DNA from: Kuschelorhynchus macadamiae
Taxonomy: Eukaryota > Arthropoda > Insecta > Coleoptera > Curculionidae
DNA length: 64,000 nt
Direction of reading: 5' to 3'
Assembly: GCA_030620095.1 (NCBI GenBank)
Contig: JAUTXW010002455.1
Location: forward strand, 321,501-385,500
The position numbers and the translations under genes are program-made. Below are positions 20,889-32,190 of this stretch, piece after piece. Numbering within the stretch: position 1 is the stretch's first letter; each line of letters opens with the position of its first letter. The notes beneath the pieces are model-generated. The model saw nothing but the letters and a program-made list of their open reading frames with translations. It searched no databases and was not told where the DNA came from.

Positions 20889-23512
20889 GTAACAATATTT
20901 TTTTTTTCACCCTAAGATATTTTTGTGAAAATGTGATAATCCTTTATTATTTATGTATATAAAATATTATTAACTCTTTCCAAGATATTAACAAAACCAA
21001 AAATGTTGATTCGAAAAACTCAAATAATTTTGAAAGAAAAAATAATACCTATATCCATAGTGAGTGTAATTCCATTTTGCACATATAGGGTGATACAAAC
21101 ATCTTTAAACAGGCCTTTTACCATCGTTAGTCGTAAAAATAAGAAAACACTTTAAATATGAAGCGAAGATGTTTGCGAAAATTAAAAAACAACTACTATC
21201 TATCAATCTGAAAAAAATGCCATACAAGATTCCATCAAAAAATGGTTAATACGAATACAACACCTTGCATTCTATTACGTTTTTAAGTTATACACAAAAT
21301 TGTAGGTTAACTTGATATAACATACCCTATTAGGCACATCTTTTCTAGATATTTATGTTTGAAAATTGACAATTTAGAACTTTAAGACGCTGTAAAATCT
21401 AAACGGCTTGATTTAGGGCAAAACAAACTTTTAATATCAACATAACAATAAACATTTTCTGATTTTTTTTGAAAAGCAGAACTTTTGCTTCCGTTCAGAT
21501 AAGAAGTAAATGCCATGAGAACAGTGCCGGATCTAGCGTGAATCAGCGAAGCGATCGATTTAGCGCAACATCGACAAGGGCGCATTTTAAGCAAAATATT
21601 TCTAAGAAAGTTTACAAAATTACTTTAATGAAAACATTGTTGAGTGGCATTCGAATATTAGGGAACACAAGGGTTCGAAACTATGCGCCTGGGTTGAGTC
21701 TCTGATATAGCCCCTCTTCCACCCTAAAGCGCAACGTGGCTACAGTTGACAATATAAACATAAGTAACTCGGCAAGCGAAAATTTCTCAGTGGCCTTATC
21801 ACTACGGAATTGAAGTTTTTATTTTCTTCCTGCTATTAAAATAGATGGTAGAATGTTTCAAAAAAAAATACCAGTAGAAAAAACATATAGATCGATTAAC
21901 AGTAAAAGAAAGAAATTAAAAACCTAAAATGGCTAGAACCGAAATTGTGATTTTCACCCCCAAAAACTTGCGACCCTGACGTGGAATCCTTTTGATCGGC
22001 TCTAGAAACGACCCTATGGAACATCATAAATCATCAAATTAGACAAAAGTTTTCAAGGACTTGACAGATGGGCGCGAAGCTGTATTCTCGGTTTAATAAA
22101 AAGAAAAAAAACGTCGGCCCGGCACTGCCTAAGAAAGACAATATAAATCAAAGATATGAATGGGTAATTCGTTTAATCCTAGGCCTAACACATCTCATTA
22201 CTTTAAAAATATATAGGGACAGGCATAGGATATGTTTTATTTTTCTATAAAAATTTTTCTGAACAAAAAAATTAAAAGAAAGGGAGGTGGGGTAGTACAA
22301 CTAAACAAAACAAAAAAAGTATTTTATCATGCGCCTGATGTATTGTACTTCTCTATTTACACAATAAACCCTATATTTTTTTTACGAATACTGTAAACAT
22401 AGAGCGCTTGATGTGGTCTATGGCACTCTTTGGGTTACATATGATGTAAATACACCACACCATATCAAGTTCTAGTGATGAAATATCATTTCTTGTCTAA
22501 TGGAAAAACAACAGTGCGCCTTTTTTTTTTAGAATGGGATACCAAAATCTGGTTCTTGAAAAACAAAACGCAAATGAAAATTGCCATTTTACTGATCTTG
22601 ATAGCAATTCTATAATAATGTTTTCACAAAATGTTTCGAAAAGTAATAATTTTTTTCCAAAGTTTATTACCTGTCTTAAGATATATGTTTACTTTGTATT
22701 TACTTTAATTAAGTAAAATAACTAACAGCTTGTTTGGATGGAGTGTTGGTTATTTATTTAAACCAATTGGTGACGTTGTTTCAAAACGCTTCGTGTTGTT
22801 TTCAGAGTTAGATTTGTTCTGATTCCTTTTTTTTTCAAAACGCGATTCCTAAAAAAACTTTGCAAATTTCTATAGTGTTTAGCAGCGAAAATCAATAGTT
22901 TGGGTGAAAAGAAGAATTTTTAACTTTAACTTTTTTCACATTTTAATCCTGGAGTCTATGTCCAGAATGTCTTTTTATTATTAAGAGCCTGATACACAGC
23001 AACATGGTTAATTATGATCCTGTCATACTGCTTCTAGATTTATTCGCCCTGAGTCCAATCGCTGCTACAGTGATTAAGGGGAAAGTTGCAGGATATGGAG
23101 TTTAAATGTAAACTAATCGCTGGGGCCTAGACTCCGCGTTTAATATTGTAAGCTATATGTAATCTATATTTTGTAAATCGAGAAGATCAGATCAGATCAT
23201 CAGAGTCCATATACACTCCATTTCTTGCTAATTCTCCCCTCCGTCACTTTAGCACCTACTGGGCTCGGCGTAAAAAAATAGGAGAGGTATTAGATGGTCA
23301 TAATTTTAATCATGTATAACTAGGCAAGATTTTTTTTGATGATGACCCAAAATATTCAATATATAAAATTGTAATATTCAAACACGAATATCTAGGAAAT
23401 AGTAGTAGTAGTATTATCAAACGTAGTTAATTGCTTTTATAATATTATTAAATAATTTCTACTGGTATCGATGATAACGGTTAGGTATATTGTATATATA
23501 TTTTTTTTTCAG
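20889..23512 (+). other. Intron of the Sobp homologue
   Basis: This is a 2,624-bp intron with a GTAACA donor and a (T)9-CAG acceptor. It contains a hAT-like element (21522-22127). Elsewhere it is AT-rich without coding motifs. An imperfect inverted repeat, CTTGATGTGG / CCATATCAAG, lies near 22408-22470. Confidence 0.8.
21522..22127. mobile_element. Non-autonomous hAT-like element in the Sobp intron
   Basis: The left end CAGTGCCGGATCTAG (21522) and right end CGGCCCGGCACTG (ending 22127) share a 9-bp terminal repeat (CAGTGCCGG). The flanking 8-mers CATGAGAA (21514-21521) and CCTAAGAA (22128-22135) agree at 6 of 8 positions, as expected of an aged hAT duplication. No transposase coding was recognised inside the 606 bp. 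Confidence 0.6.
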
Positions 23513-24466
23513 GATAATGCAGCTCACCTTCAGTTCTGTTCTGACAAATGTTTAAATCAATACAAGATGCATATATTCTGTCGAGAAACTCAGGCTCATT
23601 TAGAACTTCATCCACATCTTCACGGAAATGAATCGACTAGTGGAGGTCTTATCACTCCAGATCTCTGGTTAAAAAATTGTACATCTCCAAAACCGAATCG
23701 AGTATCTTCAACTCTGATACCTAAAACAACTGATGAATCAAGTGCGAATGCTCCAAAGCCTCAAACTGTTTTACTGCAAGAACCAATACCCTTATTATCT
23801 GTATCCCCAAGTACCAAATTAATTTCAACTAATGTTAAAAGGAATCGCTCAAGGACCTCCAGGAGATTTAAAAAAGGATGCCCTTCTACTATAACGTCCT
23901 TATGTTCAAGTCCTACTTTTAGTGACATTCCCCAGGATTTGCGAATTAGGCAGACTCCTCCTGTAGACGAAATTCCAACAGAAGATTATATTTTTAAAAC
24001 AAGCCCTAAAGTAGAAAGCAAACCAGATATTAGAATTTCGTTTGATGACAATTGTCAGACACAAAAACATCCAAATGCAAATCACACTGAAGGCTCTTCA
24101 AAGTCAAAACTCACACATAATAATGCCCGAGCAATTCTGGGTAACATTTTACCTCCTCCAACAACATTTGTGCCATATCCGGTAATTTTACCATTGCCTA
24201 TACCTATACCAATTCCAGTACCTATACCAAAGATGTTTAAAAGCAATAGTGGGAAAGATCTAATTGAACTTAAAGACACAGAAACACAAACTGATACGGT
24301 AAATGATAATAACAATAGTTTGCAGAAAAAAGATCAAATGATAAATCAAAAGAAAATCACCGAAGTATTGGTTACTAACAGAAGGCTATTAAGGAAGAGA
24401 AAGCAAGTGGATACGAAACAAAAAGTATTTCTTAAAACTAAAAAGACGCAACCTACATTACCATAA
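23513..24466 (+). CDS. Sobp: Sobp homologue, terminal exon
   Basis: It continues the frame of 20713-20888 exactly (DLQ|DNAAHLQFCSDKCLNQYKM). It completes the second FCS finger and is followed by the conserved FCRETQAHLELHPHL and LITPDLWLKNC blocks. The exon encodes 317 residues. After a Ser/Thr/Pro-rich middle come a basic patch (NRSRTSRRFKKG) and the conserved Pro-rich block PPPTTFVPYPVILPLPIPIP (about 24152-24230), which vertebrate SOBP also has. Then comes DLIELKD, a hydrophobic-acidic stretch like a SUMO-interacting motif (inferred), and a basic tail (RRLLRKRKQ). The product is expected to be nuclear and to act with Six-class transcription factors. The frame is intact, unlike the transposon relics around it. 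Confidence 0.9.
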   Translation, partial: DNAAHLQFCSDKCLNQYKMHIFCRETQAHLELHPHLHGNESTSGGLITPDLWLKNCTSPKPNRVSSTLIPKTTDESSANAPKPQTVLLQEPIPLLSVSPSTKLISTNVKRNRSRTSRRFKKGCPSTITSLCSSPTFSDIPQDLRIRQTPPVDEIPTEDYIFKTSPKVESKPDIRISFDDNCQTQKHPNANHTEGSSKSKLTHNNARAILGNILPPPTTFVPYPVILPLPIPIPIPVPIPKMFKSNSGKDLIELKDTETQTDTVNDNNNSLQKKDQMINQKKITEVLVTNRRLLRKRKQVDTKQKVFLKTKKTQPTLP

Positions 24467-24559
24467 ATATTATATTTCCGTACCAAAATGCCAGTTTACG
24501 CTATTTATTGTTCTGAATTTAAAAATGTATTTCCTACTTTTAATTTGTTATATAGATAA

Positions 24560-24565
24560 AATAAA
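24560..24565 (+). promoter_or_regulatory. Poly(A) signal of the Sobp homologue
   Basis: AATAAA lies 94 bases after the stop codon and is followed directly by a GT/T-rich stretch (TGTTTGTTTTTTTA), the expected downstream element. Confidence 0.75.
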
Positions 24566-25029
24566 TGTTTGTTTTTTTATATGAACTAATTTTGAGGTAT
24601 CATACAATAATTAGAGTAATTAATTTTTAACTAGTGCAATGAGCAGGATATAAGCTACAACAAGGATCCTAGAATTTGTCTCCGTGATAGCGAAGAATTC
24701 ATTTTTATATAACTAGCTTTTAACGAACCCTTGCACATTTGCAATTTGAAATAATACAAAGATATTGACGTCCTTTTCTGGTATTAAAAACTCTTTTTAT
24801 AATTTGAACGCTATAAGAAAATCGTATTGTTGGGCCAAGAAGTCCTGATCTTATAGATATCTAAATTCTTTTATTTAGCATTGATTTAGGCAGATTATAT
24901 GTCGAAGATAAATACGCATTTCTCTACGTTAATTGAACATTTCTCAAATCAACTGACTGGGTGTTTTTGATACTATAATTGGCATTGATAGATTAGTTAA
25001 CAAACTACCATCTCGACCACCTATATAAA
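24566..25029. other. Downstream of Sobp; no gene seen
   Basis: AT-rich sequence between the Sobp 3' end and the mariner-like element; no motifs recognised. Confidence 0.5.
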
Positions 25030-25089
25030 ATTAAATCATCCAGGAGATTATGAAACGAAACAGTTGAAGCGACTGAAACTTTTAATTTG

Positions 25090-25155
25090 TAGGCACCCCA
25101 CTTTTTTTTCAAATAGCGAGGTAGGTCATGTGGGGGCTTTATGAGAAGGTCTCAA
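25090..25155 (+). repeat. Left inverted repeat of the mariner-like element
   Basis: It pairs with the reverse complement of 28786-28853; both hold a G/C-rich GGCACCCC motif, a T run and GTGGGGGCTTTATGAGAA. Confidence 0.75.
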
Positions 25156-25326
25156 AATTATTTCACATAGGTTTTTAATTAAAATTGACTGTCAAAGTAG
25201 ATCCTTATGGTGTAATGCGAAAAGACATTAGTTACCATAAATTATTAGACCTCATTAACCTATTAAGTGACTTGGGAAAATTTCATTGAATTATCTGAGA
25301 ATTGATTAAACGATATTTGGTAATTA

Positions 25327-27387
25327 CACTGGCCGACAACATTTTTCTAACACAGGCCAGCTCATTATTTTCCCAATAATAATAAAAATATTCGGAAAGC
25401 CCTAATACGTACCATTTTTTAATAGCCTAATTAGAACCTTTTATATAGGCAGGTAAACAATGTTATTGTGGGGCGGTTAAAATGGGTCCATTTTACAACG
25501 GAAAAATAACCTAGACTGGGCTGTTTACAACATTAGACATAAAATAAACGTTAGACATCACTCTTCTGTTGAGTTTCGAATTGAGTGGTTCTGTATGTAT
25601 CGATAAGCAAGTGCATGTGAAGACGAGAATGTCGAGTCAAACGTGCTGAAGTTGCAAAATTTCTCCTGACAAATTTTGTTATATTTGTGGAGAATTTCTG
25701 GTGAAATCACAAGCCAGGCCATTTTCCGAAAATGTAAAAAAAGCCTGCTGTGCTAGCCGTAGTGTATCATTCGTGCAGTGGATGAAGGGAAAGAGAAAAA
25801 GTATACCTTTTGCAGTTCCAATGGTATGACACCAATCGTTCTGACGATTGTTATTTTTGCCTGACAAAGACTGAAGGTTATTTCAAAAAGGAAAAGCATA
25901 ATATAGAATATCCAAATTTGCAATCTGCCATACGACCTGTTCCTCATAATGCAAATTTGCCAGTGCCGATTGCGCCTTTAAATTAGCAAGCTATTGATTT
26001 GGGAGATAATGGAGATAACGCATCATCAGGCAGTTCAGAAGAACAGTGCACCGATCCCACTTTTACCACAGGTCCCAGTTCTGGCGAGCCACATTTGATT
26101 GTTCAAAGTGAATTAAATGATTTAGTACGTGATTTGGAATTATCCAAGCAACAGTCAGAACTTCTGGGTTCCCGTCTTAAGGAATGGAACCTATTGGCCA
26201 AAGAAACAAAAATTACGAATTTCAAAAAAAGAAATGCTATGTTTTCTGAATTCTACAGTATGAAAAATTTGTTGTGCGCGTGTACTGATATAGACAGTTT
26301 AATGCAGGAACTTGCTATTGAACATTCTCCCCGTGAGTGGCTCTTATTCATAGACACATCTAACTATAGCTTAAAAGCTATGTTATTGCATAATGGAAAT
26401 TTAAAACCCTCTATTTCAGTTGCAACGAAAGAAAATTATGAAAATATGCGCAAGATTTTGGATAAAATAAACTACAATAGGTGTAAATGGCAGATATTTG
26501 GGGACTTAAAAGTTATAGCGATTTTAGTGGGACTTCAGGGGGATTTATAAAATATTGCGGTTTTCTTTGTTTATGGGACAGTCGTGCAATAAATCAGCAT
26601 TATGTAACAAAATGTTAAATTTATACCTCTTGTTGATCCCAAAAATGTCCTTTTGCCTCCTCTTCACATTAAACTTGGCCTGATGAAAAACCTTGTGAAG
26701 GCTTTGAATAAAGATGGTGATGGATTTAAATACCTAAGACAAGTCTTTCCCCAGTTAAGTGATGCCAAATTAAAAGAAGACATTTTTATTGGGCCACAAA
26801 TCAGAAAATTGCTGGGCGATGCCAATTTTACGGAAAAGCATACCAGGCAGGAACTCAGAGCATGGAATTCATTTGGTAATGTAGTAAGAGGATTTTTAGG
26901 CAGCAATATGGATGAAAATTATGAACAATTAGTTAATGAACTCTTAGATGCCTATAAAGCCTGGTGCCAGAATGTCATTAACAATTCATTCCCATCTGTC
27001 ACTTTTTCCTAAAAATTTGGGAGCTGTTAGTGACGAGCAGGGTGAAAGGTTTCACCAAGATATCAGAACAATGGAAATTCGGTACCAAGGACGATGGGAT
27101 CCAGCCATGTGACTACTGTTAATTTTTGAAGAGAGAAGATAGGACACCTCATAAACTGAAAAAATAAAGTTTAATTAGTGTTTTAAGTTAATATTTTTCT
27201 CGTTTGATTTTCTCTTAGATGTATGGTATGTTTAATAGGCGAAAACTGTAAACATAGTGAATAAACAGGGTTAAGAAATTTCTGAAATCATTTTTTCTAT
27301 AGATTTAGTATATGGTTAGGTTCATTCTATTAGATTATATTATTCTGATTTGTGTTACAACAAAAAACATTTTTTTGTCGCCTAGTA
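25327..27387 (+). mobile_element. CACTG-ended DNA transposon, copy B (nested)
   Basis: The left end is CACTGGCCGACAA at 25327. The right end, ...TTTGTCGCCTAGTA (27387), is a mutated form of copy A's end. TTA flanks it on both sides (25324-25326 and 27388-27390). At 2,061 bp it is 184 bp shorter than copy A, explained by three small deletions (about 60 bp in the N-terminal coding part, about 40 bp near 26613, about 95 bp near 27310). Confidence 0.8.
25625..27112 (+). pseudogene. Broken RYQGRW-family protein of copy B
   Basis: It matches the broken gene of copy A along its length. Recognisable blocks are a shortened Cys-rich start, DDCYFCLTKTEG, YPNLQSAIRPVPHN, a long intact stretch at 25999-26550 including WLLFIDTSNYSLKAMLLHNG and WQIFGDLKVI, then LHIKLGLMKNLVKALNKDG (26653 onward). 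After a frameshift near 26975 it reads GERFHQDI and RYQGRWDPAM. Copy B keeps W codons where copy A has stops, and has its own TAG at 25984 and an early TGA near 25646. It is dead but more complete than A in the middle and at the end. Confidence 0.75.
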
Positions 27388-27589
27388 TTATTATTGCCCT
27401 AATATCACAAATTTTTACATTACAAAATGCATTGAAAAAGGTTCTTGAAATTCCAGGACAGTTTTTCCTACATTTGGTTGTTTATTTGAAAAACACCTAC
27501 ACACACAAAATAATAAATTCAGTTAATATTTTAGTTTGATTCAATTGTAAGCAAGTGTTAGTATTTTAGAACTTTGACATTTCAGAATT

Positions 27590-28659
27590 ATGGTGTTCTC
27601 AGATAAGCAGCGTACTGAAATTTTGATATTGTTGGGTTGTGGAGACAAAGTACGGAACCAGGATGAAGTTGGGTGCTATTCAATGAAAAGTATCCCAAGA
27701 ATACAATTACGTGGGCTAGACATTTCACAAATCTGAAGAGCATTGGACAGTTAGGGATTTACCTAAAACGGGCCGACCAATCGCTTTATTTGAAGACGGA
27801 AAATTTGATATACTTCTATCAGTACAACAGGGTTCATATTCTTCAACTAATATCTTAGAGTTAAATAATCATATCTGTAGAGCTTTCGTACAGCGATTAA
27901 TAAAAAGCCAGAAGTATCACCCGTATAAAGTGCATGTTGTATAGGAATTTATTGAAGATGACTATGATATGACATTACAATTCTGTGAAAAAATGATGAG
28001 AAGATTTGATGAAAATAACATATTTTTTCACAATATTATCTTCTCCGAAGAAGCTACTTTTAATTTAAATAGAATGATCAATAGACATAATTTTCGATTT
28101 TGGTTTGATAAAAATCCACAGTGGATACGTGAGGGACATCTCCAAAACATCAATGTGTTGGCTGGCATAATAAATAACCGAAGTTTAGGACCATATTTCT
28201 TTAAAAAAAATCTTACTGTTCAGCAGATTTCCTCTCATTCGATCTAATGCCTTCATTAACAATAATGTTTCCTAACGAGGGTAATCCAGATATTCCCCAA
28301 GAAAGAATATGGTTTCAACAAGATAGCGCACCATCGCACCACTGCATTTAGGTATAAATGTTCGAAGGTACCTAGATGAAATTCTAATCCTAAATCGGTG
28401 GATAGGTTGACGGGGTCCCACTGTATGGCTATCAAGGTCTCCAGACTTTCCACCATTGCATTTCTTTCTATGGGGGTATTTGAAGGAGATAGTGTTTGAA
28501 AATAGGCCAAACAGCGTTGAGGACCTACAAGATAGAATAATGATTGAGTTTACTGATCTACCAGCCAAAAGTATACGAAATGCTGTTGATAGTATTAACC
28601 AAAGACTCGGTGCATGTCAAGTAGAAGATGGAGATTACTTTCAGAATTTGTTACATTAG
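27590..28659 (+). pseudogene. Decayed mariner/Tc3-like transposase
   Basis: It starts at the ATG at 27590 (MVFSDKQRTEILILLG), matching the usual start of this insect family. Next is the HTH region, then an open stretch at 27969-28247 with IFSEEATFNLN (first catalytic Asp replaced by Glu) and a NRHNFRFW...NPQW block. IWFQQDSAP (second Asp, about 28310) follows, then a decayed SPDF-x-PLHFFLWGYLK block (third Asp region, about 28440-28480) and an ending FQNLLH. At about 1,070 bp the length fits a full transposase of roughly 350 residues. Several frameshifts and stops break it. Confidence 0.8.
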
Positions 28660-28785
28660 CCGAATCAGGTGAGTAACAAGGATCCTCCTCAAATATTAAT
28701 TTTAACTGAAAAACTTATGAAGAATCGGTTTACTGTAACGAAATGAGCAGACCCCTAATTTGTTGCTAGTATCGGATTCAGTTCT

Positions 28786-28853
28786 AAGAGATATTCTCAT
28801 AAAGCCCCCACAACACCTATGTTGTCATTTGAAAAAAAAAGTTGGGGTGCCTC
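28786..28853 (-). repeat. Right inverted repeat of the mariner-like element
   Basis: Reverse-complement partner of 25090-25155. Confidence 0.75.
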
Positions 28854-29302
28854 CAAGTTAAGGAGTTGCAGGTAGGGAGCTGAAAATATTACAAAAAAAA
28901 AGAACAACCATTTAAGCCGCTTCACGTGTTCCAGCGGTTTTGTGAAAAAGGACTCGTACAGCCGAAATGAATTTTGAACAACCCTGTATAGTCTTTTTTT
29001 TTGTTTTTTTTTATCAAAACGTGTAATTTTGTATATTTTTGTGTTTTAAATATCGGATTGCGTTTTTGATTACCCAGGTTAAGTTTTTCGTTTAATGTAA
29101 AAAACTGTATTTTCCCGATAATAAATATACCCTGCCACCTATTGTATCTTCGTTTAAGATCGAGGGTTCAGCACCGACTGTCGCCAGGCGTTTGAGTTAA
29201 ATTAAGGAGTTATTTAGCCCCAAAAGACACAAATATTAACTATTAATAGGTAAGAAATCGTGCTTCTTGGATTAGACCGCGTCAAATTGGAATTACTATG
29301 CG

Positions 29303-29338
29303 ATGTTTCGCCTTCGACTGCACGAGGCATATCTTCAG
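29303..29338 (-). other. Hammerhead-like motif 1
   Basis: The minus strand reads CTGAAGA, then a small helix (GCCT...AGGC) closing an 11-base loop, then GAAAC. This order matches the CUGANGA - helix II - GAAA core of hammerhead ribozymes. Three extra bases separate the first block from the helix, so cleavage is doubtful. Similar motifs occur in Penelope-like and other retroelements. Confidence 0.3.
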
Positions 29339-29399
29339 GGATCTTTACTCCACGAGATCTGAATACTGTGTTAAAATATTGACCTCCATCATAGCAAGA

Positions 29400-30960
29400 A
29401 AAATTAGCCAACAAGTATACGGTAAATACATACTCGCATGGGAACCAAATGGCTGCCGAAACTGATCCCGGGGATGCAAGGAAGTTTTAGTCATTGACAC
29501 CATCGTAGCCAACCGAGCTAGAATAAAGAAAAGAAACATCTCTACCGCCTGGATAGACTACAAAAAGGCGCTTGATTCTGTCCCACACACATTGTTATCT
29601 CGAGTCCTTCAAATTTACAAAATAGATAATAATGCTGCATTAAAAGTGCGTTCTCAAAAGAAAATATATAAAACAAAGCCTTAATATCCAGAGAGGTATA
29701 TTCCAAGGAGACAGCTTAAGCCCACTTTGGTTTCGTGTGGGTTTAAACCCGTTGAGTAACTCAACCAGGGAAATTTTTCATACAACATTAAGAGAAGGTC
29801 CAGAATATTAAACCAATTTCACATGGACGATGTAAAACTATACACTAAAGGCCTTCAAGAATTCCATTGTCTCCTTGAAACAGTCGCATCGTTCAGCTGG
29901 GACATATGCATGGAATTTGGGCTCGATAAAAACACCTCCTATGAACGCAAACCTAGCTGGTTTAGACAAACATGAATCTTACAAATAACTAAGTATAGAA
30001 CAAGCACTATGCGTTGACTGGCAAACCAATAAAATAAACTAATACATATTTGTACTTAAAAAATAAGTTCAACGCCATTAACACTTGGGTCGCACCGACT
30101 ACAGCATACACTTTTGGAATAGACTCATGGTCAAGAATTGGTCAGAACAACCCTCACAAAATGTAGGGTTTATCACCTAAAATCGGCACTGGAGAGACTT
30201 TATCTCTCTGGTAAGTGGGGTGACTGTTTAACAACCCCCGCAGATCAGAAAGAATCGTAGAGCCAAAAAGAGCTGCATGGACGTTTCTTCTGCAACAATG
30301 TCAATTAGTAAAGAATACTTTACTGCTTAACTTAGGGCTGGTTATCTTTTTCAAGAAAAGGAAGGGGCACTATCCGCAATCCAGGATCAAGTGATTGCAA
30401 CTAAGACATACCTAAAACATATCCTAAAAGAAAATGTAGATAGAAAATACCTTATGTGTCAAAAAGATCAAGAGTCTATTCAGAGGCTTATTTCGGGTTG
30501 TACTTCATTTGCTCCCACGACCTACTTGAGCAGACATGATAAAGTTGCAAAAATACTGCAAATATGTGCCACGCACAACTTAATTAGTGAAAATCAGCCG
30601 TATTATAAATACTCGCATGAGCCCGTTCTGGAGAATGATAAGGCCAAAGTCTCGTGGGATTTCATCATTGTGACAGACTGCCCTGTTACACATAATAGAC
30701 CCGATATTGCCATCCCAAAAAATGAGTTACAGTTGGTCCTAATTGATACTGCACTACTACTGGACGACAACATACAAAACAAATACCGCGAAAAAATAGA
30801 AAAGTAAATGGACTAGTTCACCGAAAAAACATTCAGCATATAAAAGACCTAAGCCTCGATACCTACTTTCTAACTCTTATGCGGAAAGCGGCAATCTTGG
30901 GAACTACATCCATAGTAAGAAGGTTCCTTTCCAGATAATTTCTCAATCCTACTTACTTTT
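29400..30960 (+). pseudogene. Decayed LINE of an R2-like type, 3' half
   Basis: In changing frames the plus strand gives AWIDYKKALDSVPHTLL (29548 on), RGIFQGDSLSPLWF (near 29690), NPLSN, then MDDVKLYTKG (catalytic DD motif, near 29830), a usual FSWDI-x-MEFGLDK stretch and, after much decay, a longer open frame at 30391-30807. That frame ends the protein: a C...C...RHDKVAKI zinc-like motif, then RPDIAIP and VLIDTALLLDDNI-x-x-KYREKIEK. This layout (GDSLSPL, M/YDD, C-terminal restriction-like region) is of the R2/R4 type; the exact clade is open. The 5' part is missing. Confidence 0.7.
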
Positions 30961-30999
30961 ATTACCCAACCTGATAAAAGGGATATTTTCGACAAAGAG

Positions 31000-31634
31000 A
31001 CGTGAGAAAATAAAAATAATAATGTTTATTAATTTAAAAAATACGAAATATTAATCAAGTTAAACAACTTAAAAGCAAAAGGTTAACTATAGGTACTATA
31101 AGTATGTAACTCGTATGTCACTTTGTAGCTTCTTATGTTTGACTTAACAAGTAACAATTTTGTAAATATGACTTATAACTGATTACCCAAGAATAATTAA
31201 ATCGAAAGTAGGAGAAGATAAACGCGACATGAACTAGTATATAGTAGAAAAAGGATGTTCTCTTGGTAACCAAAAATGTCAGTTTTGCTCCCGTATATAA
31301 CTCTGATGTGGTTTTGTGTATTAATTTGGCGTTAGTTGTACTCGTCTTTCATCTAGTTGACTGTACTGATGAAGACCTCAACTCAGAAACACGTGTCTAC
31401 ATTTGACCAAATAAGAAAGACATAATTACTAATTAAATTTACTAGAATCTTTAGAAATAAACAAACTTACTTAAACACACAGATTTATTACTTAACGATC
31501 AAACTGACCTGAATAATTCATGTCTTACAAATATTTTTGTTAATATATATTTAGGTAAATATGAAAACCCCATTGTAAATCAGGTAAAAAAGGTTTTGTT
31601 GGCTAATTGTATTTTCATTCTATTTGCATCATCG
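31000..31634. other. Between LINE relic and hAT; no gene
   Basis: AT-rich. CTGATGA at 31366 and GAAACACGTGTC at 31386 recall a hammerhead core, but without a convincing helix between them. The stretch may be 3' sequence of the LINE. Confidence 0.4.
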
Positions 31635-31929
31635 GATGAAGCCAGTGTCGGACCGGCAGGTGATGAGTCCTCCAGCGGTTCTGAAATTTGGGAGTCTAGT
31701 TTTTGAAATATTTTTTGTAATTTCGAGATTTTCCAATTAATATTACATTAACTTTTCCTAAATAAAAAATGAACTTTTGTAACATTTAATATAGCATATG
31801 CCTACTATACCATAACAAAAACACAACAAAAACGGTTACATTAAATTAAATAAAACATTATAATGTTATACAAACATTGAATAAAAGTTTACTCATAAAA
31901 ATAATAAAAGACACAAATTCGAGCTAACT

Positions 31930-32123
31930 CAAATGTTGGGACAAACAAAACCGCTAATATTTGTATGGTGTTCTGATTCGTTTAAATCTGAATCCGCAGT
32001 ATTAGATTTAGATTCCGTGTCTTCCAATGAATCAAATTTCTAGCTGATTGATGGTTCTTGACTCATAGAAGCTACTGAATTAAAAATTGCTGCAGATGCT
32101 AGATGATGTGTCACTACCACCTA
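31930..32123 (-). pseudogene. Second exon scrap of the hAT protein
   Basis: After a TTTTTAG acceptor-like site (about 32124) the minus strand reads a Ser/Glu/Asp-rich stretch (SDTSSSICSNFNS ... DTESKSNTADSDLNESEH) with one in-frame stop. It resembles the low-complexity region that follows the N-terminus in this family. Confidence 0.4.
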
Positions 32124-32190
32124 AAAATAAAAGTTTTCCTTGTCTTTCATCTAATTTTTTATATCATTTTAGCATTTTTTTTTTCAGTTT

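Larger units (their letters stand above)
25030..28995 (+). mobile_element. Mariner-like element split by a nested transposon
   Basis: An inverted repeat pair (25090-25155 with 28786-28853, roughly 80% alike, each with GGCACCCC(A)ACTTTTTTTT and GTGGGGGCTTTATGAGAA) encloses a decayed mariner-type transposase (27590-28659). The right end reads ...TTGAACAACCCTGTA then TA (about 28995), a typical ending of this family. The matching outer left end is eroded, so 25030 is approximate. Copy B of the CACTG-ended element sits between the left repeat and the gene. Removing it gives an element of about 1.9 kb. Confidence 0.65.

Noticed and set aside
24082..24315. Minus-strand open frame rich in Gly-Ile
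   Set aside because: It is the antisense shadow of the Pro-Ile block in the Sobp terminal exon.
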